Assembly: GCA_037954325.1 (NCBI GenBank)
Contig: JBBMNZ010000003.1
Span: 17,224,392-17,288,391 of the forward strand
Origin: Fistularia commersonii
Lineage: Eukaryota; Chordata; Actinopteri; Syngnathiformes; Fistulariidae
Reading direction: 5' to 3'
Length of the DNA: 64,000 nucleotides
The position numbers and the translations under genes were made by a program. The notes below the pieces were generated by a model, which was not told the origin of the DNA, did no database searches, and was given only the letters and a program-made list of their open reading frames with translations. Positions 52,591 through 64,000 of the stretch are shown one piece after another (the stretch's first letter is position 1; every line of letters begins with the position of its first letter).

Positions 52591-55574
52591 CTAATCTTAC
52601 TTCACACCTGATGCTCAATTGCCTCAGCATCCATCTTCATCATCGCAATGTGGGGTTAAAAGGAAAAAAAAAAAAGATAATCTGGACTTGAGCATCAAAG
52701 TTTAACTATATTGAATTAGTAGGAGTCAGTGATAATTCTGATCATTCCTCTATGTAGATAAATCCATATCAATGCAGGTGATTTGTTGCAAAGGTCAGAG
52801 TAATTTGTAGCTGGTGATTATCTTTGCATTTGAATTATTTTACTTTAGATGTGATTAAATTGTGAATCCTGTTGACACAGAGGACTGCAGTGAGGGAGGA
52901 ACGATCTCAGTTTAATTTGATGTGGTCTATAAACATTGAAGTTTTTTTCTCACTTTTCCTGTATATTTGTGTGTCACAGCCTACATATGTCTGATGAGTT
53001 AAACTTTAACCTGCTTCTGAAATTCCCAGATGTTTTAGGCAATATGTCAGACCCTTATACTCCTCAAATCTCTGGAAATTAGCTGCAATATCATGGATGG
53101 AATAATGTATCACAATATCATGGCATCAACATTTACAGCACCCCATATTGCTATTCCTCCAAACCTTCAGGATGTGCAAATATTTCCATCGAGAAATTCA
53201 TCAGAGAAAAAAGGCAATTTTTTTTTCCTCACACGTCTCAAAGCCAAGGCTATTTCCATTCACCGACATCACAAGTCATGTTACACCAGTCAGAGCAAAT
53301 GTGTAATCATATGTAAAGAGACATATACCTATCATTTGGTTTGTTTTTCAGTAAATTATACTGAATATGATAGCAAAGTATGCCTATACATCAAATGTGA
53401 TAAACTCACATTAACACATCATTAGGCATTGTTCTGCGGGTCAAAAGCATAAACATGAACCGATTATGATATATAAAATTAAACTTTGATAATGAAAAGA
53501 CAAAGGCTTTGGTCCTAATAGACCACATCCTGATATCACACTTCATGGTGGTTAGATAATCAAGTGGTCTTCATCCTGTCACAGATTTATAAAACAACTT
53601 ATGTAAGATCCACATTCAGTACTTTTCATTATATAAGCATGAAAAGCTCAAAAAAGCAAAAAATTATACTGAGTATGTTAAAGATCAGTGTCGCTTTACT
53701 TCATAAATAATTGCGGTTTATTCCATTTATGGGGTGCAGTTATAACATTCAGGATGGACGGATACCAGAGCTTTTAGTTTGCCAGGACTTTCTGATTGAA
53801 CTACAGCCACTATTCATCGTCCCCCAAGCAACCTGGTTCCCGGATTAATGCTCTGCAGGGTCCATGGGTGACAATGAGAATAGGACATCTAAATGGCCTG
53901 CATTTATGCAGAATGACGCATTATGAAGGTGGAGGTTGATGGCAGCCTTGACTCAATATCCCTTAACTGGGCTCAGAGGCTTACAACATGAGTTGAGCCA
54001 ATCTGGGATGACTTTGCAGCTATTCCTTTTCAGTGGTTCCTGCCTAATGTTCTACTCCTTGTAGCAGTCTCGGCTGATGTAGGACCAGTCTTGCTTCCAA
54101 ATACTACTTCCTTTGATATTACCTGTGACTTATATTCCCTCTACTCAATACTGTCCACACACATCCACATACTCACAAATATACAAATTTTGTACAATTC
54201 AGGAATGCTACTAAATAGTACATGCTATAGGATACAGGAGTGCATATAATATGAAAATTATAATTCTGACTGTTGAACATCCCAAGAATATCAGTAAAAT
54301 TGATTGCATATATTTTTGAGGTTAACCTGAAAAGGTCTTTATTTCATCAGAGAAATTCTGAACATAGAACTTGATGATACTGACTGACAGATGTGCCAAT
54401 TTAAGGATTAGGAGACTTACAGTAGCCTCTGTTACAAGCAATGACCCCGGCAACAATGGTTTGGTTACACTACTAAAAGTGCCTCATCCAACACAGCATT
54501 TGAAAGCTCCACATTTAAAATGGTACTGCCTTGTTTAAAGACAAATTGTGACAGATTTTGGCGTGCCCTGGAAACAGTTAAGCATGACCTTGTAAATATT
54601 ATAGCTGGCTTTTGAGAAATAGAGGGAAATTACTGTCACCTACACTTTAACTTCTTGCTTTTTAATCCCATTGTTTTACCTTTCTGTCATCTTGTTTGGG
54701 GTATTTTATTTATCTTACTCCCAGCCTTCCTACCCAATTCTTCAGAGGGCGGTCATATTTTAAGAATTCCTCATGTGATGAGGGGGTGGAGGTTTAGATA
54801 GGCAAGAGTTGTTCCCAGATCCATTAGCAGAATTTACACGGACAAGATGTCATGAGGAATCAAAGGTACAATAAATAGCTCTGGAAAGACAAATAGAATA
54901 TTTCAAAATGTTGCTTATCAGACCATTCAATGTCTATTGCATTGTTTTTAAAGGGCAAATCATTTATTTGACCAAATAACAGTCAGACTAAAATACAGTA
55001 AATTAGATCTTTGTGAATGTGCTCTCAGGATTTTCTTATTCTGGTCTGCCTGTGATAAGAAGACAAATTTGAATCCTGTACGCTTACCTGAGGGTGGTTT
55101 TCCATCAGTTTTTAGAATTCCTTTCATAAAATGAGCTTAAGTTAAAACAAAGAGAGGTCCTTCAATTGAGAGGCATTTTCGGCTCAAGTGCCAGGGTGCT
55201 AAAGTTTAGGAAATGGAAAGTGTTTGGGCTGAATTAAAATAAGCACTAGTGTTTTCAAATCATTGCCAGCCAGAGGCTATTATCACAGAACACAATCCGG
55301 TAACATATGCTGTGTAGTGAGACAGGAACTGGAATTTTACAAAAAGCATTGCTACATTTTCGTGTGGAAATTCCCTACCACATATGACATAAAAGAAAAT
55401 AGTATATTATTTAGAGAAAAAGACAAAAACAATGACTGTACTGTTTTTATCAACATTACAGCTGGCTATTGTGAAGATGATGAAACAATCAGCATCCAAG
55501 GCATCCATATGCTAATCTCTTATTTTGTCATTCATGTAACGCATTTTTATTCAGTCAGACCTACCTGGAATTCA
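52591..55574. other. non-genic interval
   Basis: No gene recognised. A 104-codon plus frame at 55263-55577 has no family resemblance and the usual AT-rich composition of its surroundings. Confidence 0.4.
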
Positions 55575-56370
55575 TAGGATAATACTGTATTGATCCCCAT
55601 AGGGGAACTTCTTTTGTCACTGCAGAACAACGACAATATCAATAAGCGTCTTTGTGTACCGTGAAAAGCGCTATACAAATCGTATGTATTATTATTATTA
55701 TTATTATTATTATTAAATATATATAAATATATATAAAAGAGACAAAGGACAAAGGAAATAGACGACAGAGTTAGGGCATGACACGTGTGAATGAGTGAGG
55801 TAGTGAGGTCGTGGTAGCACAGATGCACCTCCGGATGGTCAAAGTTGTATGCTGTCCAGACTGCCCTTGCACAGTCTGATGGCCGAGGGCCTAAAGGAGC
55901 ATCTGAAGCGTTCAGTTCTGCACCAGGCCAGGGTAGGATAAATCGTTGGCTGAACGAGCTGCCCATCAGCCACAGCTCATCCTACAGGGAGTGGGAAGGA
56001 TTGTCCAGGATAGCTCCCAGTTTGTCCTTCACCCTCCCCACTGCCACCAATTCAAGATGGTCCAGGTTCAGTCCCACCACTAAGCCGGCTTTCCTCACTA
56101 GCTTGTTAAGCCTGTTGACATCACAAGTCCTTGCACCGCCCCACCAGCGCACTATACCCAACATCCTGCTCTGGCCCTTCCTGTAAAGGGTATCTGTGTT
56201 TTGTGTCCAGTCCAGTTTATTGTTAATGTGGACCCCAAGGTACTTTTTGGAGTCCACTATCGCCACCTCTTCACCGTGGATGGTGATTGGTACATGTCTC
56301 CTCAGATTCTTTCTCAAGTCCACTACCACCTCCTTGGTCTTGGGGGGGCAGATGTTGCGTCTGTGTTTGA
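55575..56370 (-). mobile_element. L2/Rex1-type LINE, 5'-truncated 3' piece
   Basis: Minus-strand reverse transcriptase end: EVVVDLRKNLRRHVPITIHG, VDSKKYLGVHINNKLDWTQN, RLNKLVRKAGLVVGLNLDHL, KDKLGAILDNPSHSL, then after a frameshift SSFSQRFILPWPGAELNASD. The 3' ending is the complement of tactgtattgatccccataggggaa (55586-55610). A foreign LINE tail is nested at 55645-55715. Confidence 0.88.
55645..55715 (+). repeat. nested 'AAGCGCTATACAAAT' LINE tail with (ATT)n
   Basis: gcgtctttgtgtaccgtgaaaagcgctatacaaat then about nine ATT units, inside the minus-strand L2/Rex1-type piece; matches 45437-45497. Confidence 0.8.
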
Positions 56371-56865
56371 AGAGATGTGGTGGTAGGGTAAGGTAGATGA
56401 CAAGTAGATTAAGGTAGATTGTCATCTTCTTAGCCTGACAGTTAATCAGTTAGTCATGGGACATGCAAAGAAATGCTAATTATGTATCCCATCATAATCA
56501 TACCATAATATTTAAAACTACCATGGAAAGCAAACTGTGAAAATCCTCTTTATCTATCAGTGTTCAACTTGTGCATTTGATGTTTGAACCAGGGAAAATC
56601 CCAAACTGAAGACCAGGGGGCCTGTTCATTTGCATCATGTTAGTAGAAGCGTTAAAGGCTGACTTTTCATTTCTTACCTTGAGTTTTTCCCTTCAATTAA
56701 TCTAAGTTGCACATCCAGCATGGATTCTGGAGGCCTCTTCACTGCATTTTAACAGGCCTAACAGGCTAAGATCTGGCAAGCATTATAATGTAGTTACCTG
56801 TACTTTTCATTTGGTGTTAAAGCCATTAAAATTCAAATCACTGCTGATTAAATTATGAATTAAGT

Positions 56866-57549
56866 AGCGCTAAAGTACGTAGGGTCCACAGCACAGAGTA
56901 ACAGAGAGTTTGGAAAAGACGTAAACTAACATGTGCAAGCAGTTTGGGATGTGATGTGAACAATGAAAGGAAAGGTCTGTGATGTCAGCGCTCTCATCAA
57001 TTACAACGGAAAACGCAAAAAATGACTCGACTCTCTGTTTCAATTGGCTGTCTAAATCTGCCGATAGTTCCGAAATCCTCTCTGCTAAGCAAAAGCTTGT
57101 CGCTTCTGGGGACATACAAGTTCAGCCGCCTTCATCATGCATCTTTTAACAAAGTCACCGTTGGGATACGGCTTTGATGCTAATGCTATTACGCTAGCAA
57201 TTAGGTAGCTGGCTTTTAGCACTGCTTCACTGACTTCTCACTGAAAGTGCTCTTTGTTTTGATAATGACATTTTGGCTAATGAGGGTGTAGCGGGGTGGT
57301 AGAGAACAGGGTAGAAACAATGTCTTAACAAACAAGCTGTTGTTTGGTCTGTCTCAGTGATGTGGCTTGTCTTCTACTCTGACTGATACGGTGCACACCC
57401 CAAGGGGATAATTCTTGAATTGCATTTAATTAAAAAATTAAATCCATGTCTTTTATGCATTTTTTCCACTTTCAAATTATCCTGGGGGCCTGATCGTACC
57501 TCCTTGCGGGCCAGCTCCAGCCCACGGGCCGTATGTTTGACACCACTGG
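56866..57549 (-). mobile_element. hAT transposon remnant
   Basis: The minus-strand frame 57115-56870 encodes SPEATSFCLAERISELSADL, DSQLKQRVESFFAFSVVIDE, SADITD, resembling hAT transposase sequence around the VxDESxDxTD catalytic motif. The right end, cacgggccgtatgtttgacaccactg (57524-57549), is a hAT terminus. The left terminus is not seen, so the copy is incomplete. Confidence 0.72.
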
Positions 57550-57584
57550 TTTAGAGACTGTTATTGAAGCAAAGGCTGGAAGCT

Positions 57585-57865
57585 GAGCTGGACAAAGAAA
57601 ATATGTAGTGGTTCTCTTTAGGAGTTTACGAGGATGGATAGGATCAGGAATGAGTCCAGAGGGACAGCTCATGCTAGGTGTTCTGCAGATATTCTGTTGA
57701 GGCTGGATCTGCCAGGCAGGAGGCTTAGAGAAAGACCAAAGAGGACATTTCTGGGGCAAACATTGTGAAGTTAGTCGGTGTGATAGAAGAGGATGCAGAG
57801 TGGAGGTTTCAGTGAAGATAATTTAGTGTGGCAACCCCTGAAGGGAACAACTCAAAAGGAAAATA
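57585..57865 (+). mobile_element. RTE-clade LINE 3' fragment
   Basis: Diverged C-terminal sequence equivalent to 40085-40436 (gaggatggataggatcaggaatg, ctgccaggcaggaggcttagag, gaagaggatgcagag) ending in the family tail cccctgaagggaacaactcaaaagg. Confidence 0.8.
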
Positions 57866-58424
57866 CAAGAAAAACACAGTCGAAAGAAAGTGAAACGAAA
57901 TGGAAGTGTTTTAACACATGGCAAAAAGCAACTCATACTTATGATTGATCTAATTGTTTATTGCACACATAATGAAATGAGATCTGTAGGAGTGGCTTTG
58001 AGTTGTAGCAGGAGTATATATTTTCCACATTCTGTCTTAATAAGGGACAAAGTTTCCCAGTCAGCCCTCGTCCTGGAGAAAACTGTAGGAGAAATAATTG
58101 ACACTTAATCATCTGTTCTTATAAGATGAAGGACAATCCTAATACTACTGTGAATGTAGTATACTTCATGTAGCTTGAATTAGTAGGGCACATTTGCCTA
58201 ATATGAGCAAGCTCAGTAAAATGAAAGCAAAAACATAAATTAAGAGAATTATTATGTACGTACACATACATAATTTTGTCAATATATATATATATATATT
58301 TTTTTATTATTTTTTTTCATCATTGATGCATATCAAATGTGAGAGACAGAATCCCCCCCCGGACACTGAATCACAAAAAAGTCACATTGTATGATTGAAA
58401 AAAAAAAAAGTTCTAACAATTTAT
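57866..58424. other. non-genic interval with simple repeats
   Basis: AT-rich with an (AT)n/T-rich tract at 58280-58320. No gene recognised. Confidence 0.4.
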
Positions 58425-58715
58425 TTGTAAATTACAGGGTCAAATAAATATTTGATCCCTGCTTATCAGCCAGGTTTATGACCCTCAAATATCTGTTCCT
58501 CTGGTTTTAAAGAGTCCAACTTCACTCCACTCATCGTTCTAATTGAGTAGCATCTATTTGAGGTTGTTTGCGTTCATAAACACACCTATGCACCCCACAA
58601 TCTGTCAAAAGTATAGCAGCCAACATGAGTAAAACCAAAGAGCTCTCAAAAGACGCAAGAGAGAAAATTGTTGACCTTCACAAAGCTGGAAAGGGCTATA
58701 GAGCAATTGCCGAGC
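58425..58715 (+). mobile_element. Tc1-like element A, left half
   Basis: Left terminus near 58433 (acagggtcaaataaatatttgatccctgc, which is also palindromic around caaataaatatttg), then the transposase start MSKTKELSKDAREKIVDLHK, AGKGYRAIAEH from 58625. The helix-turn-helix is cut off at about 58715, where another element begins in the opposite direction. Confidence 0.88.
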
Positions 58716-59266
58716 ATCCACCACTGTCGTCTTCCGTGGACATCCAGGCCTTTTTGAGTTCCCAAGCTCACCAGTGCACTTTTTTTCTCAGAACGTACCA
58801 AACTGTTGATTCGGCCACTTCATTTCTGCTATCTCTCTGATGGAGTTCTTCTTTTTTTCAGCCTCAGGATGGTCTGTTTCACCTCCATTGAGAGCACCTT
58901 GGACCTCATGTTGTGTATTCCAAATGAAAACGTCACACCTGGAATCAACTCAAGACCCTTTGAACTACTTAATTGATGACAGGTTACCGAGGGTAGAGCC
59001 CATGCAGCCTTGTATTTTTTTTAACAGCCTTCTGCATCAATTGTCCGATAACTTTTGGTCCTTTCAAAAAGCGGCGACTGCATATAAAAGAGCTGTACTT
59101 CCCAAAGCCTTACTCCATTTTGGATGTGAATACACTCAAATCACAACCGAGAGCCTGCACTTTAAGCCCGTATTGAATATATAATTGGATCCTGAGTATG
59201 TTTTTTTCCACAGCTAAAATTACAAAACTTGTGTCACTGTCCAAATATTTCTGGGCCTAACTGAAG
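58716..59266 (-). mobile_element. Tc1-like element B, N-terminal half in opposite orientation
   Basis: The right terminus at about 59235-59266 (tgtcactgtccaaatatttctgggcctaactg) is the inverted-repeat end of a different Tc1-like family. Read on the minus strand it leads into the first part of that family's transposase (complement of ctatctctctgatgga and tccaggcctttttgagttccc), ending at 58716. No intact protein. Confidence 0.82.
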
Positions 59267-62200
59267 TTATTGAGGTCTGCTGTTCTTTGGAGATATGACA
59301 CTGACTGGAAGCTTTGAGATTTCAGGAACAACAGTAGTGTGGAAAGGACAATCTGACTGTCTTTCATATTCTGATTAACTGTTCTTTTCCTTGGTGAAAC
59401 ATTATCAATGCTGGTTTATTTAAACAGCAAGTACCTCTCAATGACACTAACATGACACTGTGGGGGTTTGATTTTAATTTGAGATACATTTTGAGTGACC
59501 CAGTAGTTTTTATTATCAGAGTACCAGTGCGCTTGACATGACTTTAATAAAGATGAATCTCTTTAAATTCCTTCCTGCGTTGGGGAGGCATATGGTTTTA
59601 AATTGCCACAACAAATTCAAATTATATTATGTTTTTGTCCTTGGGAGTGCTCTTTCCACCAGCTTGTAAATCATACATAGATTTATCTGGATTGCTACAG
59701 TTTAGTACGAAAACAGGAACAAAATGGTGCCAAGGTTAATTATGCTTATTACAGCAAATTATAATATCAGCATGGTTTTCTTCCATCACTCTATAAAGTG
59801 AGATCTGTAGAATCTTTGAAAAAAACAATCGGAAATTGAAGTCAATCAAAACAACAACCGCTACCACACAAAACTGAAAGGATATTGTTCTTTTTGTTGA
59901 TTGAGCAGATAATCTTTTCTGAAGTTAGAAGATTTTGCATCTGAGACCTGTGGCTTCAGTTGGCAGAAATATGTCAAGATGCATTCGATCAAGGTTTTCT
60001 GAAAAAGGAAATTTCATGAAATCTGAACAATTCCACCCAAATTACCGTCGCTGTCTTTTTCTTTCCATTCCAATGGGAAATCAAGCCAATGACTGTTTCA
60101 ACTTAATTGAAATCATCATGTCAGTGTCATTCTATAACCATGCAGCAGCAGGTTAAGTTTTCCACCAGAGCTCACACTGGTTAAAAGCTCATATCCTTCA
60201 CTTGTGTGAAAATTATCAAAAAAACTTTTTTGTCTTACCAATTGTTTTACAATTTCACTCCTTGCTGCCATTTAAGCAACATAAACATGTTGAGATCTCT
60301 TCATTACCTCAGTGTTATATTGGGATGGACTGCTTCGAGTTTTTCGAGTCTCTTATTTCCTCCCAAAACCAAACCCATCAATTGTTCCTCTTTTAGCTGT
60401 CAGTCTCGGTGACACTTCACTGCCTGGAAATTGGGGCATTAGATTCTTTGATAAACTAGCAGATATGAATTTCAAAGTCTTTGTTATCTTTTCTTTTCAA
60501 TCTTGGCATTAACCTCATGTCACCGTTGAACAATGAAGTAAAATGCTCTGTCCTTGGGAAAAAGTCAACTGATCAAATAAGAAATGTGGGGGAAAAATTT
60601 ACCTTCAGCTGGTTTTAAGTATATAATAAGTGATCACACTGCAGGAAGGAAAGTATCAAATCCTCCTTGGGTTGACTCTCCTTTCAGATGTCAGTTTTCT
60701 TGTCCTAAATATGACACATCTGTTTTAAAGAAATGGTGAGAAGTATGAAAAAAGGAAATGACTGAAGGAAACAATAGGAGACTGGAATGAAGATGATATA
60801 GTATAAGTGGCTTAAAGGATGAAAGAGGACAGGACAGAGAGTGGAAGAAAAATAGAATCCACCAACAAAAGCTGACAGAAATGCATGACTCCATCAGAAT
60901 CCCACTAATTTGGTTTGGCATCAGACATTCTCCCTTTGTGTTTGTGCATGTCATCTTTCTTTCTCAAGTGTTTGCATAATTTGCCAGGTGGACTCTAGTA
61001 TTCCACATCTCGGTGCCAAACAAAGATGGACAGGCTTTTCAGGCTGGAATTGTGACAAGAGTAACAGACCCTGTGCATGCAACTTATCAATGTCTGCAAG
61101 TAATTGGTTTGGCGTGTAAATATATAAATACATATTTATTTATATTATATGTATCAAATATTTGACTTTTGTATTTAATATTGATATTATAAATGCATAT
61201 CTGAATTCAACATCACATTTGAGTAAACAGTCCAACTAGGAAATAAACAAAAAAGGATCTCTCAAGGTCCTGAGGAGTGTAATGCTCTCCCTACTCAACT
61301 TCTTGTATTATAAGCTAACTTTTGACTCTATCATTTTTCACTTGCTTTAAGCCGAATACTTTAAATGTCTAGGTGCTGTTGGCACTACGTGTCCTGGACA
61401 GTTGCCTGAAGCCATATAAATCTACATAGTTATGGAATCATTTCAAGCACAAGCAACCTGCAAAAAAGACAATGAAAAGTGGTTGTGTAGAAGCCAAATC
61501 AAACTTTAAAGCTTAAATACATACACTAAAGATAAACATATACCTATACACTAAACATATACCTTGGAGCTGTAGAATCGATATGCAGCCTCAACAGACA
61601 CAAGGTTTCATACACACATGTGTGTAAAATTGTAAAACCGCATTTTCCATTTTTCCAAGGACAATATTACCAGTGCAACTGAAAAATCTGACAAAAGTGA
61701 AAATAAGGAAAATATGAGACCCCCCTGAAAATAGTCTGTCACCATGAGCCTGCCTCAGATTTGAGCATTTGATGCGACATGATCAGTTTCCAACTTTACC
61801 TGAAAGAGCAGTATTTGTAGGTGGAATCTCTAATGAGAATTAATGCTGCTTCACACTGAGCTAAAAAGTCAAGCTTTTCTAGATAATTAACTTGTTTACT
61901 GATTGGATCCATGCAATGCAGGTGTGAATAAAGAGCAACTAAATGTATTTATTTTTCGAAACAATAACAAGTAAAATAAATAGATAAGATTGTGGATGCT
62001 ACCAATAGTATTTAATATATAAATAGTATATTCATATATGTTGGCAGCATCCTTGATGTTGGAGTTTAGAGCATAATAATTTGCTGATAAATAACAAACT
62101 TGAACCATGGAGAACATTAATCCATACAAACAAATTGTGAGAACACAGATCCTGCAGAGACAGAAGAACATTAAAAAAGAAAGTCAGCATCAGAAGAATC

Positions 62201-63420
62201 AATATTTTCTATTCAACCAATCAGGTTTATTAGAACGGTCAAGACAGCTATTGGGTCAGAGCTTTACCTGCTCCAGGGATTGTGTTAACGTCATAATTTA
62301 TCACAGCGATGCTTCCGGATGAAAAGTGAGAGGACTATGATACAGCTTTACTCACCCACTAATTTTAATTTCTGGCTTCTGGCAGTTGACAAGCTGTGAG
62401 GTTTTATTTTCATTATTGGATTTCTTTTTTTCTTTGTTCTGCCAACAGAGCTAATGTATTATTCTTCTAGCTGGTCCAATAAGATCCATACTTTTTTCTT
62501 GTATCAGTCTGCCTCAAAATATTGCCGGCTATTTTAATTTACACTTACATTTTTCCATTTGATTTTTGTAATTGAGGTTTGCACCTTCACTCAGTTAAGC
62601 CTCCATTTCCTGTAAATGTCAACCAAGTTAAATTACTGGCCTTTATTGCAGGGCTCTTGACTTTTTTTTTTTATTTGTCAGGTAGCTTTTGTGTCATGTC
62701 ATCTGTTCAGGACATTAGATTCAACAGAATATGCCTTACTTGTGATTTTTTTTCTTTTAGAAGTATCCTATAGAAAATTAAGTCTTACAAGAAAAGTGGA
62801 AAAAGAGGCTTACTGATGTGACAACCAAATGCAGTTTCTTTGAATGTGCACGCGCCTTGTGCTACAACGGTCATGTCTGATTTATACAAAGGGTAAACTA
62901 ATTAAGCAGTTTCCACTCATCTTGACATTCTGTGCTTTCAGACACCAATTACATAGATTGGTTGTGTGGAGGTGTTTTATGTTTTTCTCAGTAGGTTTAT
63001 TACATTCTAAATGTGTTCAACTTTCAATTAACTTTTTTAGAGGCCTAATGCTCTCAATCTTGCATTCTTCTACCCAGATATTCATTATCTCTCCTCTGTA
63101 CGTGAACAAACTATCTGGCCTTTCGGATTCTATCCAAAACATCTAATATGTGTTGTCCCTCTGTTGGATGCAGAATGCAGAACTATGACTGAAGGTACCT
63201 TTGCTCAATACTTTGTTGCTCAGGTCTTAACTTTGTCTGTTTAACCAAGCACACTTATTTTATTTTAAGTAGCACTGCAAAGAAGTCATTACTGGCTGCT
63301 GGAAATTGCTTATTTATGAAAACCTATGAGATTGGAAAGGAAAGGTTAACCACAAGAAATTGAAATATCTGCTGACAATGAAGATTTGAGTGCTGGACTG
63401 GATGAGGAGTTGAATGCATT

Positions 63421-63455
<35 letters not shown>

Positions 63456-64000
63456 TGTGTGTGTAACTTTTATTACCAGAGTTGATCATAAAGGAATTTC
63501 AAACAAAATGTTGTACCATGGCTACTTTCAACACATTTATATAAATTGTCGAGGTTCATGCGAAGCTGCATGCAGACTAGCCTAAGTCTGCTCTCTGTCT
63601 CTCACATGCACGCACACACATCCACTCACTCTTTTTGTCTCCCTCTCTACATATGTATAAAGGTAGCGAGAGGGAGAGAGAGATGTTCATACACTGTCTG
63701 CTCAAATAGATTTAAAGACCTCCAATATCTGCATGCTCTGCTTGTGTATAGATGATCCATAGCAGTCCTTTCAGAAGAGAATGAGATGCATTGATTTTTT
63801 TAAATGTTCTCTATGTAACTGGATGCTTGATAACATCGGCTCATGGTGTTGAAAACCCCAGTTCATAAAAAGAAATGAAGAATTGAAATAGCTATACAGT
63901 TTTGGAATCAAAAGAGTAAGATCCAGTAAGGTGAAGGTAAACGTTGGCAAATCAATGTATTCATAATATGCTTTGATACAGGTGGAAAAAATGAGGAGGG
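59267..64000. other. right-edge non-genic interval
   Basis: AT-rich, no gene recognised on either strand. Contains a (GT)n tract at 63426-63464 and short CA/GA-rich tracts at 63606-63690. No recognised transposon. Confidence 0.45.

Noticed and set aside
55263..55577. 104-codon plus-strand ORF
   Set aside because: No recognisable motif, no splice or promoter context, and it runs into a LINE end.

Overview
The window is vertebrate nuclear DNA and almost certainly from a ray-finned (teleost) fish. Both protein genes are split by GT-AG introns. The repeats belong to families typical of teleosts: Rex3 and other RTE-clade LINEs, L2/Rex1-type LINE remains, Tc1-like and hAT transposons, tRNA-headed SINEs with (GGAT)n tails, and very long (CA)n/(GT)n microsatellites. 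I see no prokaryotic signal, CRISPR array or phage.

Two genes can be supported well, and they point towards each other. On the plus strand, about 8.7 to 18.0 kb, is a cadherin-related family member 5 gene (cdhr5): cadherin ectodomain exons, one transmembrane exon and a long cytoplasmic exon carrying an RSILT...VWF block. Its first coding exon is uncertain; a signal-peptide candidate lies at 4622. A near full-length but dead Rex3 element sits antisense in one intron. On the minus strand, 27,746 down to 21,730, is a complete nine-exon cathepsin D gene (ctsd). The exons join in phase to 400 codons with both catalytic aspartates. In its upstream flank is a TCACATGA element of the MiT/TFE (lysosomal) type and several ETS-like sites. 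The roughly 3.7 kb between the two stop codons holds their 3' ends.

From about 28 kb to the right edge I find no secure gene. That 36 kb is a repeat-rich desert: a Tc1 transposase relic with a readable DD34E spacing, three RTE-clade LINE relics plus a 3' fragment, L2/Rex1-type 3' pieces, a nested Rex3 tail, SINE copies, a hAT remnant, a head-to-head junction of two different Tc1 families, and a 1.1 kb TG...CA element flanked by an exact 5-bp duplication that carries two internal minisatellites. Two weak exon-like segments (about 30.4 kb and 38.8-39.0 kb) might belong to an unseen gene.

The genes are functionally separate: CDHR5 builds brush-border microvillar adhesion, cathepsin D is a lysosomal aspartic protease. 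The most unusual signals are the LTR-like element with frame-cycling repeats, the SINE tails that copy LINE 3' ends, a set of short perfect palindromes that look like template-switch events, and the apparent absence of the mucin repeat domain in this CDHR5.
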